The position numbers and the translations under genes were made by a program. From Poteriospumella lacustris (taxonomy: Eukaryota > Sar > Chrysophyceae > Chromulinales > Dinobryaceae): a stretch of DNA of 22,329 bases. Where the stretch lies: positions 1 to 22,329 of the forward strand of contig SMOI01000474.1 in the NCBI GenBank assembly GCA_008000375.1, given 5' to 3'. The notes beneath the pieces are model-generated. The model was given only the letters and a program-made list of their open reading frames with translations, ran no database searches and was not told the origin of the DNA. Shown here one piece after another: positions 1-9,033 of this stretch (its first letter is position 1; every line of letters begins with the position of its first letter).

Positions 1-2135
1 GCAAGAAGATTTTGTTTGCCAGGAATGTGGCGCAGTTGAAAGACAAAGGACTGCAAGTAGATTCTCCAGCGCATGATCTTAGGTACAATAGAAGCCTCAA
101 TCCAAAGAAGATTGTTGTGATCGGTCTCCAAGACAAACGATTTGCCACGAAGCTGGAAAGAGAGCTTGGAAACCGCATAGAAGATGGCGTAAGCTTCCTG
201 TTCTATGGTACTCCAGCGTGAGGCTTGAGCAGAGAACTTGTGCGAGACAAACGCAATGGGTTGGTAAACAGGATCGGAGGAATCCGGATCCGGGAAGAGC
301 TGGAAGAGAACAGCACCCACACCCAGCAATGAAGCATCCGTCCGTAAAATCCAATTGAGGGAATAATCCGGAAGATATAAGGTATGGGACGCAATGAGCG
401 AATTCTTGAGATCGTCGAAGACCTTGCGGTAATCGACAGACCAACGTTCAGGGTGTTTCCAGTCAAACTCCTGGCGAGTCATGTCATGCAACGGGGCAGT
501 CAAAGAGGCAAAGTGGGGAACAAAGGAACGAAAGAAGATAGCAGCACCCAAGAACTGTTGCATCTTCTTGAGTGAAGATGGGAAAGGGATGGAAGCAATC
601 GAATCTTTGCGGTCTTTGTCGAGTTCATAGCGGCGATAACGCACGATGTATCCGAAGAACTTGGCGCGGTCAAAGCCAAGCCAAGACTTGGAAAACTTCA
701 AGAAAACGTTCTTCTCAATACAGCGATTGAGAATCAGGTCAAGCTTGTTATAAGCGTCTTGAAAGTCATGAGCCAAAACTAGAAGGTTATCAAAGATAGA
801 GATAGTCCAATCCGAGAAGTCAGCAAAGATTTCTCGAGCAGCATTCTGCAAGATGCCAGATGCTGGTCCAACTCCTTCAGGCATAAATTTGGGTTTAAAG
901 AGTCCTCAAGGTGTTTGAACCGAAAGAATTGATGACGTACGATCCGCCAGTCGAAACTGGTGAAACGAGTTGACCCAATCCAAGTCAACGAAGACTTGAA
1001 AATTGAGCATTTTCTCCAACTCCTGTTGGACATTGGGAATCGGGACCTGAGGGATGACAACATACTTGTTGACTTCAACGTAGTCACCACAGATACGAAT
1101 GAAAGGAGAGGTAGCCTTTGGGGCTATGACCAAGCAGGAAGCAATGGGCGAATCCGATTCAGCATAGAAGTACTGGCGAAGTCGAGAGAATTCCTTTTTG
1201 GCATTGTCAAAAATCTTGGGATTAATCGAACGTGCACGAGGCTTTAGGGACGCAGGCATACCCTCCTTCCACTGCAGCTCGATAGGAGGAGCAGCGATGC
1301 CGTTCCAATTCTGTGGAACAAAAACTTGGACACCTTTAGTGTGAAGCAAGTCAAGCAGGGGAGTAGATGCCAGAAAGTCCGGATGAACATGAGACGGGAT
1401 CAACGAGAGATACTCTTCCACAGCTTTGTCATACGACATTTCCATGAACGATAAGGCATAAGTGAAATTGCAAGGAACAGGAGTGTCAAGATCTTCCGGA
1501 GCATCTTCCAGATAAGGAAATGTCCAGGGATCAGTGGTTGGCAAAGTACACGAAGGGTGTGGAGGATGGAGAGTAACAGCAGAAAGGGAAGAAACTGAGT
1601 CCATAACGTCAGATAGCATGGAGAAAAACAAGGAGCCAAAATGGAAAAGAATATCAGGAAGACCAATGATAATGTCATTTTCAGACATGGGGAAAATAAA
1701 GAAACGAACAGTGGATACGTGAGAGATGTTGCGGGAATCAACAAAAGAAATGGGAAGAAGAGCGACCGACGATATTTTTATGGTGGTTTTGTTGTCGGCT
1801 AAAGTTACGCAAGTATCGATGGGGGAAACAAAAGTGGATAAATCATTTTTATGTTTTTGGTAAAAAAGAGTGGACATGTAGCTACCATGCAAAGCACCGG
1901 TATCAAACAAGGCACGAGGAAAAGAAAGTGAACGATGGTGAGAGAGAACGATAGTTCCGGGACGATGCACAGCATGCAAAAGAGAAGCATGGGGAAAAGC
2001 AGAATAAAACAAATTTTGCAACACATGGGAGGGAGAATGAAAACAAGAAAAGGTATCGATATAGGAGAGTGAGGAAATATTACTTTTTATGGGATTTTTG
2101 GAAGAAGAAGAAAAAGACAATGGATGACAAGAGAG
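1..2135 (-). CDS. pol: Ty3/gypsy-type Pol (protease, RT, RNase H), partial, one in-frame UGA
   Basis: Pol of an LTR retrotransposon, running off the window at position 1, so integrase is not seen. Reading on the minus strand from the Gag stop, there is a retropepsin with ALFDTGA (catalytic Asp codon 1902-1904) and the later NDIIIG motif. RT follows with ICGDYVEVNKYV, LDWVNSFHQFRL and FMPEGVG, then RNase H with LRTDAS, TIEQEAYA and LETDHNN (its acidic residues). The frame is the same as Gag. It has no ATG near the start; the first codons follow the Gag UGA directly, so expression would need readthrough or reinitiation. A second UGA (906-908) falls between TP and GLF in the RT, where Ty3 elements carry a sense codon, often Trp. 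Otherwise about 300 further codons to position 1 are open, so the copy is young. The RT catalytic box reads IFDN, not the usual xxDD. All clear Trp codons downstream of position 906 are UGG. Family call is firm; activity is doubtful. Confidence 0.88.
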
Positions 2136-4217
2136 TCAAGAAGAACGAGATGGAGACGAACCAGAACGCTTCCAAGAAGGAGTGTTCGGGTGAGGAGGTT
2201 GATGTGAGCCATTCGAAGTCGACGAAGGTCTTCGGGCTGGAGAACGATTGTCTCCCGAGCTACGATGACCATAGGCATTGACAGAGGAATGGGCCGACAA
2301 GGAAGGAGAAGGTGCTCGGGAAGGAGCAGTACCAACAAAGGAGCGGGGTGCCGGATGAGTAGCCGGACGCGGATGCATTGATCCACGAGTATCTCCAGAA
2401 GGCTTCAGGTCATTCTCGGGGCGAGATGCCTGATGAATAGCCGGACGCGGATGCGTAGATCCACGAGATTCTCCATAAGTCTTGCGGTCTTTCTCGGGAC
2501 GCGCCTGGAAAGCTTGTAGCATGTGAGAATCGTCATGGAAAGATGCCTCCAGAACATGCGCATCGGCCATCGAGAGACCAGGGTCCGAAGCAGAAGTAAC
2601 GAACGCAGTTTCAGGAGTATCAGCATACATGTTACCATCATCCAGTGTGTCGTCGTGCTCCGGATAAACCATGTCAAGAGTAGATGGATCGTTAACATTG
2701 TTGTTGGAGTCATTCGAGTCACGGGAACGACGAGAACCAGCAGAATCCGAAGAGTCAGAAGAAGAAGCAGATGCATCATCCGAATCAGGGACGGAGTGCT
2801 GAGGGAGAGCGTTCAACTTTTGAGACTGATGTTGACGTGGACGAGCTTTGTTAGAACCACCATGGAAGGAAGTTCCACCAAAGAACTGTTCGAAGGTCCG
2901 ACAGTCGCGGTAGACATGAAAGTGTTGATTCACGTACTGACTGAAGGCAGACAAGTAACGGTGAAAGTTGTTAATGGGATGAGAAGTGGCTGTCAAGGAA
3001 GAAGCGCCCGCAGGTTTCGTAGAAATTTGGTCCTGAAGGTAGGCGCCATGTAAACGCCAGCCATATTCAAAGGGAATCTTCGAAAGGAAGACTTTGAGGA
3101 TTCCAAGGTCCTTAGTCGATAACTTGGGGATGAGATCCGCAGGGAGCAGACCCGTAATCAAATCGTAGGCCAAAGTGAACTCCCTAATATAATTGAGGAG
3201 GGCAGAGTAGAAGGGCCGATAATCTCGTGAAGAGGGGCGATAAGACGATTCCGCCAAGTTAAAGCGAACAGAACGTTCCAAGCGATTGATCACCTCATAA
3301 GCTGTGGTAGGAGCCATTTCAAATTGCAAGAGTTGAAAAACTTGTTCCGCGTCGAGCGATTGAAAGGAGGCGTAGTTCAGCTTGGGGTGGCGAGCCATGA
3401 CTTCACGCACAATAGTTGGGCGAATCAGGGACGGCACTTGGAGAGGAACTCGGTAACGATATTGGTAATCAATGATGTCAGTAATGAATTTGATAATCGC
3501 ATTAACAGACAAGCTGGACAACTCAATATCGTGTCGGGGAGGGTGGAGAACCACCTGAGTCGAGGTTTGAGAACTGAGGTCAGTGGAACCTCGGACTGCA
3601 CGAGTAGTCTGAGAAAGTCGGCGGCTGCCATCTTGTAAACCGGAAACCAAACCAGCAAAATGGTTGGCAGCAGGAGGAGCAGGAGGAGCCACAGGAACTG
3701 TCGAGGTCATGAGGGTTGGACCAGTGGGAACGGCGGGCTGAGGAGTGCTAGGAAGCACAGCGTCATCCGCGTCCCATTGTAACGGCACAGCAGAAAGTTG
3801 CGAAGTACGACGGACCAGGGGAATCTTGACCGAAGGCGTGTACAGATACAATCCTTGCCCAGCACCAAGAGCTTCGAAAGTCAGATCCGCGGAATGCGGA
3901 TGGACAGGAGAAATCGATTGGGAGGCAGGTGAGGCTGCTACCGTAGCTGGTGGGGTGTGGGTCACCACCGGAGGTGGAGGCACAGGCACCGGAGCCACAA
4001 CAGGAGTATTGCCCGCTGGGAACCTCTGATCGAGCAGAAGAGTCAAGCGAGTGACCGCATCGACCAAGCCGCCCAACAGCGGATGCTGAGTGGGAAACGG
4101 AGGTCCAGACGAAGTCGCAAGAGTTGGTGAACCTCCCACCACCGAAGAATCGGCAGGGTCGGGCACCACAGGAGCGAAATCGACTGGAGAAGTCGACGAA
4201 GCGCGAGAAACAGACAT
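2136..4217 (-). CDS. gag: Gag polyprotein of the Ty3/gypsy-type element
   Basis: A 693-residue protein starting at an ATG (4215-4217) just after a pyrimidine-rich tract ending TTTTTTCAGGT. The first 200 residues are rich in Pro, Val and Thr (many PPPP and PVAP runs). The middle (about 230-450) is mixed hydrophobic and polar, as in a capsid domain (for example around ELSSLSVNAIIKFITDI). Residues from about 480 are low complexity, with an acidic Ser/Asp stretch followed by a Ser/Arg/Pro-rich basic tail. I see no CCHC zinc knuckle; the basic tail may bind RNA instead. A 78-bp in-frame tandem duplication lies in the tail. The identification rests on its position directly upstream of Pol in the same frame, as expected for a Gag-Pol unit; Gag sequence itself is too variable to recognise directly. 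It ends in UGA followed by CUC, with Pol continuing in frame. Confidence 0.75.
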   Translation of the reverse strand: MSVSRASSTSPVDFAPVVPDPADSSVVGGSPTLATSSGPPFPTQHPLLGGLVDAVTRLTLLLDQRFPAGNTPVVAPVPVPPPPVVTHTPPATVAASPASQSISPVHPHSADLTFEALGAGQGLYLYTPSVKIPLVRRTSQLSAVPLQWDADDAVLPSTPQPAVPTGPTLMTSTVPVAPPAPPAANHFAGLVSGLQDGSRRLSQTTRAVRGSTDLSSQTSTQVVLHPPRHDIELSSLSVNAIIKFITDIIDYQYRYRVPLQVPSLIRPTIVREVMARHPKLNYASFQSLDAEQVFQLLQFEMAPTTAYEVINRLERSVRFNLAESSYRPSSRDYRPFYSALLNYIREFTLAYDLITGLLPADLIPKLSTKDLGILKVFLSKIPFEYGWRLHGAYLQDQISTKPAGASSLTATSHPINNFHRYLSAFSQYVNQHFHVYRDCRTFEQFFGGTSFHGGSNKARPRQHQSQKLNALPQHSVPDSDDASASSSDSSDSAGSRRSRDSNDSNNNVNDPSTLDMVYPEHDDTLDDGNMYADTPETAFVTSASDPGLSMADAHVLEASFHDDSHMLQAFQARPEKDRKTYGESRGSTHPRPAIHQASRPENDLKPSGDTRGSMHPRPATHPAPRSFVGTAPSRAPSPSLSAHSSVNAYGHRSSGDNRSPARRPSSTSNGSHQPPHPNTPSWKRSGSSPSRSS
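2355..2503. repeat. 78-bp in-frame tandem duplication inside gag
   Basis: Two copies of a 78-bp (26-codon) unit, roughly 2355-2432 and 2433-2503, share AGCCGGACGCGGATGC, ATCCACGAG and CTCGGG. On the minus strand each encodes a block with RP, then RGS, HPRPA. The copies have diverged by point changes, so the duplication is not brand new. Confidence 0.8.
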
Positions 4218-4617
4218 ACCTGAAAAAATTACAGTGGAAAACTGTAGTGATCACTGAGGTAGATTATCCTTCTGTAAGAGATATTATCTATCCGAAGAGT
4301 CCAAACCTGCTGAGTCGCTCGAGAACCTGTGAGTTAGTGTTCCGAAAAGGTAACGCTAACGAGATATCTTGCCCGAGAAGGGTTGAAGATAGAACCGGGT
4401 TCGAGAGAGAGTAGAGAAGGTTTAGATTGTGATTTACAGATAGTCCGATCAAAGAGAGGTCAACAAGCTATAAACAGCAATCGAGGAAAAGTAATCATAG
4501 GCCGGAAGGCCGGACAGAATGTGTGGTTGAGGCATATGATAGAAATCGAAGGACGGAGAAACCAATCAGGATGAGTGGTTCCGGCCAGCGATGACCTAAA
4601 CTAATAGGCGAACCTAC
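4218..4617 (-). other. Leader and probable 5' LTR region of the Ty3/gypsy element
   Basis: This stretch lies between the gag ATG and the Harbinger transposase frame, so it must hold the retroelement's 5' leader and its LTR. On the minus strand a possible LTR start TG is the complement of CA at 4616-4617, next to the point where the transposase frame first opens (in-frame TAG at 4605-4607). I could not fix an LTR end or a tRNA primer-binding site. The opposite LTR is outside the window, so the two cannot be compared. A splice-acceptor-like TTTTTTCAG sits directly upstream of the gag ATG. Confidence 0.4.
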
Positions 4618-5273
4618 AATATTGGGTTCGGCGCCAAACCTTTTACACAGACACATGTGGAAACAAAACCCTGTGCAGAATGTTTGGAATCACGCCGTCG
4701 ACGTTATCCCTTGTTCTGAAGCAAGCGGAACAAGCTCTTGAGAGGGCGCTCCTTTTAATTCCTGAAGCAGGCATATATTGGCCTTCCAAAGACGATCAAC
4801 GGAGACTTGCTGAAGCCGTCAAGAGGAAAACTGATGGCCTCATTGACGGAAGGTGGGGGTTCATCGACGGGAAGAACTCTCCTGTCGAGGAGCCCACCAA
4901 TATCGATTTGCAGAATGCCATGTACAATGGCTGGCTTCATTCAGTTTTTGTGACCGGTTGCTTTTGTTTTGCCGCTGATAGAACAGTGGCGTGGGGCAAG
5001 CATAATTTCGTGGGGTCGTGGAACGACGGGGAAACGTCACGAGACTTTGTGGAAGCACTAATCAATCCGGATCTATCTCTAGAAGGACATGGTGTAGTTG
5101 CCGATACGGCATTTCCTGTTAGTTCCGCTTGTTTCTCCAGAATTATCACCCCCTTAAAGGAAGGAGAAATAGAGAAGGTGCCATTTGCCTTGTTGAATAT
5201 CAAATGTGTTACTCGTTGTGTCGCTGACGCTTCCATCTTTGAAATTCATCGTATTCAGAGTCATTCTCGATGA
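4608..5273 (+). pseudogene. PIF/Harbinger transposase (DDE_Tnp_4 type), truncated at both ends
   Basis: DDE-superfamily nuclease that cuts and rejoins Harbinger transposon ends. The open frame runs from about 4608 through an ATG at 4680. Recognisable blocks in order are FGITPSTLS (helix-turn-helix edge), WGFIDGKN (first catalytic Asp), LQNAMYNGWLHS, WGKHNFVGSWNDGETS, GVVADTAFP (second catalytic Asp) and ITPLKEGEIEKVP. Family members normally continue with a third acidic residue and a C-terminal part; here homology stops near 5185 and the last 30 residues look unrelated. The N-terminal part is lost where the minus-strand Ty3 element begins. The fragment faces the ORF1 gene tail-to-tail, the usual two-gene Harbinger content. 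Without the third catalytic residue it should be inactive. Confidence 0.85.
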
Positions 5274-6158
5274 TGCCATTTGTAGGGCCTTTCATTAGCA
5301 TCAAGAACAGGCGATCCATACGTTCTTGTCTGGCCGCTTCACGGGCCTCTCTTGCCGCTTCAGCTCTTTCGCTTTGCTGCATCATGGCTATCAGCCATGC
5401 CGGTGGCTCGTTCGCCTGCGGCGTAGAAGCAAGCTGCTGACTGAGATCTTTGATGACCCCGTCAATGCGATTTCTACTGACGGTAGGGTTGCTGCTACCT
5501 GCTTGTGCCAAAACCTGCTGCCTTTCGCTGCAGCAACCATTTCTTCCGGTGTCAGTCCCATTCGGCGGATTGCTGCGGGCATCGGCGTGGTTGTAACCGC
5601 AGGCGAAGCTGATGGTCCAGTTGTCGTGCTTGCTGGGGCAGCAGCAGCGGAGGCGGAGCCCGCAGCCATCGTGGCTTGCGATACATCTTGCCCATCGTCC
5701 CGTGCTGGTGCCGTAGATGCAGACGCAAGTTCCGAAGCTTCAGCGTCAATTGCAGCGTCGGTGGCCGCGGCAGGAACAGTATCCAACTTTTGTTCGTCGC
5801 CCATGGACGTATCTCGTGCATGGTTAACACCAAAGTCAATGACGCCCTGGCGACTTTCGATAGCTTTCTGGATCCTTTTGGCTCGGACAACTGTCGGTGG
5901 GCAAGTCGGGTCACCCGTTGGCTTTCTAATGTTGCGAAGACCCTTGAACTTATTCCGCAGACTATCGCAATCTCTGACCATTCTCCTCGACATGGTTGGA
6001 AACTTGGCTGAAATAATCTTGTTATACTCGGCGGCAACCGACTCCCACTCGAGTTCCCCCGTTGGGAGGAGAGCTTCCACGATATCCAATAGGATATCTA
6101 GTTCGCCATCGGTGTAATTGCGGGATCCCGCACGACCATTTGAACTGGACGAAGGCAT
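5209..6158 (-). pseudogene. Harbinger ORF1: Myb/SANT-like (DUF6818-type) DNA-binding protein, one frameshift
   Basis: Starts at ATG 6156-6158. Residues about 12-105 form a trihelix/Myb-like domain: NYTDGELDILLDIVEALLP, EWESVAAEYN, SLRNKFKGLRN, then the hallmark PTGDPTCPP and RAKRIQKAIE. An Ala/Ser/Thr-rich linker follows, with LTPEEMVAAAK. The frame then shifts near 5520 (in AAAGGCAGCAGG): the first frame ends meaninglessly at 5391, and the correct one continues 5511-5209 with QQVLAQAGSSN. It has a charged helix likely to form a coiled coil (ERAEAAREAREAARQERMDR) and a tail DSEYDEFQRWKRQ, ending in TAA. In Harbinger elements ORF1 is known to help bring the transposase to DNA. A 1-base loss or 2-base gain would explain the break; a sequencing error is possible. 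Confidence 0.8.
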
Positions 6159-6238
6159 TGCAAATGGGGAAAGTGTGAAAATGAAATGTGATGTGAATCA
6201 TATGCACATTGACTTACGATGTTGCCATCATGGGCTTT

Positions 6239-6312
6239 TTCCAGAACTCTTGACGAGAACAGTTCTGGAACAAAGTGCTGAGACTTGTTTGAAGTCTCTG
6301 CACTTTGTTCCA
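6239..6312. repeat. Two overlapping inverted repeats upstream of Harbinger ORF1
   Basis: The first pairs TTCCAGAACT (6239-6248) with AGTTCTGGAA (6261-6270). The second pairs TGGAACAAAGTGC and GAGACTT (from 6266) with AAGTCTC and GCACTTTGTTCCA (to 6312) around a 4-6 base loop, almost perfect over 21 bases. They share the bases TGGAA at 6266-6270, so only one can fold at a time. They lie 80-150 bases upstream of the ORF1 ATG and may be part of the Harbinger end or its promoter. Confidence 0.75.
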
Positions 6313-7607
6313 CGTGTGTTCCATCTTCTGTTCGCCGTTCTGTAGCGCTTCTGTTCCGGCCTGTGTTCCGGCCTGTGTTCCTCGACTGTTTCACTTTTTG
6401 CAGTCTTCCATTCGAGACGGGAAACTTGATGTATATCATCAAGCCAGCCGGGCCCAAGTCTGTTGCTTTTCCAACAAAGATACCCCACTCGGATTGTACA
6501 CCAAGCCGGTTGACACTTCATTTGGAACATATGTATTTCTGTTGTCTGATGTCTGTTTAAGTATGTCGCTGCAAGAACATTGAAAACGTGCAAAACAGAA
6601 ATCACCAAGACCCCTAATGTTGAAGCCCGCGGATGCTCGGTTATTGCCCGCACAACGCAAACATATAACCACTCTAGATACATACAAACCGTATCCTTTG
6701 ATCAACTTATGATTGCTGTTGACCTGTTCGACTCCAACTGGACTACTCTTATTTATTGCAGATTAGGGTTAACAATGGAATCGCAATAAAACCGCAATCG
6801 AGAATCCAATGACAATACCGTGAGAGAGCAGGTGTGGAGAGGCGGAAAATGAGAATGTGCGCGTTCGTCTACTGTGTACATCCGTGCGCGAAAGTGTGTG
6901 TGCAGCTTGTCCGCTTTGGCTTCCTAAATTAGCACATGCATCATGAGACAAATGACAGTATACACACCACCTACCAGCTTTGTACTATCTTTTAGTATTT
7001 ATTTAGCAAACCAGAACTAAGCGCGAGGACCGATAGTGAAGCCGTATTGTATTCTTTATTGTTTATTCGTTTATTGTACGTTTATTGTATTCTTCCATCT
7101 GTACATACGGTGCAAGAACTACACAATATGACCAGTGAAAACTTTAGATTCCCAAAGCGAGGCGACATGACACGACACTCTGGGGAGGCGACATCCAATA
7201 AAAGCGTCCTGTAGCCAAAGTAGTATACTACTGTTTAACTAAGGGAATACCAAATCCTAGGCGCGTCGCAGGCTAACGCGTGGGGTGCCAGCATGTGTGT
7301 CTGTTTTTGTCTGGGATGATCGTTGCGATCAAAATCTTGCTTTTTCGGTTTCTGCTTTTCCATCGCGAAATCTCGCGATATCTCGCAGATGATTCGTCAT
7401 GCAAATTGTGGAGGTTATTTTACACATTGGATTAGCCTTGACCTACACTTCGAATGAAACAACAAGTGTTGACCATTGACGGCAATACAAAAAGCTTGCC
7501 AACTTCACGATCCGGCACACTGCCACGGGTTCCAGTGAAACAAAATCAGATCCTGGTTCTGGGAGACCGCGGAAGATGCTGAAATCAGCAACGGAATCTA
7601 CTCTTAA
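6313..7607. other. Non-coding stretch with minor repeats
   Basis: No convincing gene. A 12-base unit GTTCCGGCCTGT is repeated about 2.4 times at 6353-6381. An AT-rich run with repeated TTTATTGT lies at about 7047-7092. GAGGCGACAT occurs twice at 7158-7193. TCGCGAAATCTCGCGATATCTCGC-like short palindromic motifs sit near 7364-7387. The open frames here are short and overlapping on both strands with no protein-like composition. Confidence 0.5.
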
Positions 7608-7934
7608 ATGTTACTTCAATGGCAGTGGGGTCGGTTGACAACAACTGTTCACCCGCACAAGTCCGGACGGAGAATTTACAAGATGGAAGTCGGTGAATTT
7701 ATTCCTTTTGCTGGAAGTGTTTTTAAAGTAGAAAAGGACGGTGTTGGTCACCGCGACGACGACGTGTTGGATGCAATCGTTCTGTCGAAGCTGGTGCCCA
7801 CTGCGGCACAAATATCCGTGGGCGTACCGGAATTGGACGATCTCAAAGATGCCGAACCGACGACAAAACGTCAACGCCTATTGGAACACCTTGCCGCCGA
7901 GTGTACATTCCATGAGATTGAGTTTGGCGCATAA
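7608..7934 (+). CDS. Unassigned 108-residue ORF
   Basis: I do not recognise this protein. From the second Met (7683) it has a balanced composition with ordinary soluble-protein features: EVGEFIPFAGSVFKVEKDG, then an acidic and hydrophobic middle (DDDVLDAIVLSKLVP) and a charged end (KRQRLLEHLAAECTFHEIEFGA). It could be the last exon or a surviving piece of a larger gene or transposon. No partner domain is visible upstream, where the frame is closed, or downstream. Neighbours are non-coding on both sides. Confidence 0.4.
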   Translation: MLLQWQWGRLTTTVHPHKSGRRIYKMEVGEFIPFAGSVFKVEKDGVGHRDDDVLDAIVLSKLVPTAAQISVGVPELDDLKDAEPTTKRQRLLEHLAAECTFHEIEFGA

Positions 7935-9031
7935 TTGGAGTAAAGATGGGACTCACTGTGGATGGAAAGCAGCCCAAGAGGTCCTCTGCTTGTTGCGAGT
8001 CACATTCGGTGCGATATCCTTGCACTTATGTTCAGGGTGAAGATCGTATGTTCAAAGGAGCGACGAGCGTTTGCAGCAGGAGGTGGTTTTCGAACGCAGC
8101 CATTTGATGTTGATGGTGCAACATCGCTCGTCGCGCCTTCCAACTGAACCAAAGGAGCCCCGAGAAACTTGCTTTGACAAGTATTGACAAAGACTAAACC
8201 CGAATGTTACAAAACGATCACTGAAAAGGTAAAAGAGTCGTTGCCTGGCTTCTGTATTGAGTCACTGAAAGCGGCAGTTTGGCATGTCTTCAAAAAGACC
8301 GACCCTGATCGGTAAACCATTGAAGACTTTACTCCTTCAGGCAATTGGTGCTAAAGGGTTGTCACGACAACAATGAACTACACTTATCGAAAAGCCAAAG
8401 CCAAACAAAAAGTGCGAAACGCTCAAAATGTGCAACAGCCGCAGAGCTTTCATGTCGTCCTCGTTCAGGCGATGAAATCTGCGATTTCTCAAGACGGACT
8501 CCACCGTTTGGAGAGTACTAATAGATTTTTTCCATCGTTGTATTCACACATTGTAGAGGCACGAATTATGTTTTATTGGAAAATGTCCACCTCTTCTGAT
8601 GTCGGTGATTTGTAAGACTTCATGCACGATCCACGGCTATACTGATGGAAACAAACGCCTTCCGCCGTGACATCGTGTTACCGGCCGTTACGCATCGCCT
8701 ACGCAGTCATGCGATTTGATTCGCGACCGAACCTCTCCACGGCGACAAGGTTCAAGCTTCCAGAACTTCACTACGCCGCCCGCAGCATCTATTCACCACA
8801 AGTTTGTCATGACACAGTGTTGCCTTTGTCTACACCACATACGAGTCGTATGAGCAGTCTTGCAGATGTCGTACTGTAACCAGCATTTAATTGTCAAGGA
8901 TTCTCGACAACACACATCTGGGTTTCATACAAGAGTGTGCGGATACGACCAATACTTTCGATAGGTTGGTCTGTATCTGGGTCCAAGCATAAACGAAACA
9001 GGAGCGGAGTCTCGTACGGAGCGATCCCTGT
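7935..9031. other. Stretch without a recognisable gene
   Basis: Contains one plus-strand ORF (8373-8615, 80 residues, Lys/Gln-rich start KAKAKQKVRNAQNVQQPQ) and another at 8667-8879, neither recognised. Both are close to chance length. I see no repeats or RNA genes. Confidence 0.35.
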
Positions 9032-9033
9032 AG

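Noticed and set aside
960-1247. Plus-strand ORF opposite the RT
   Set aside because: Antisense of the RT core, which has clear family motifs on the minus strand.
2523-3053. Plus-strand ORF of 176 codons
   Set aside because: Antisense to gag, extremely Arg/Val/Ser-rich; a shadow of the Ser/Arg-rich coding strand.
4463-4476. TATAAA in the Ty3 leader as an LTR promoter
   Set aside because: It reads on the plus strand, opposite to the element, and no LTR boundaries are fixed.
5326-6117. Plus-strand ORF of 263 codons
   Set aside because: Antisense to Harbinger ORF1; its Ala/Val/Ser runs mirror the Ala-rich linker of ORF1.
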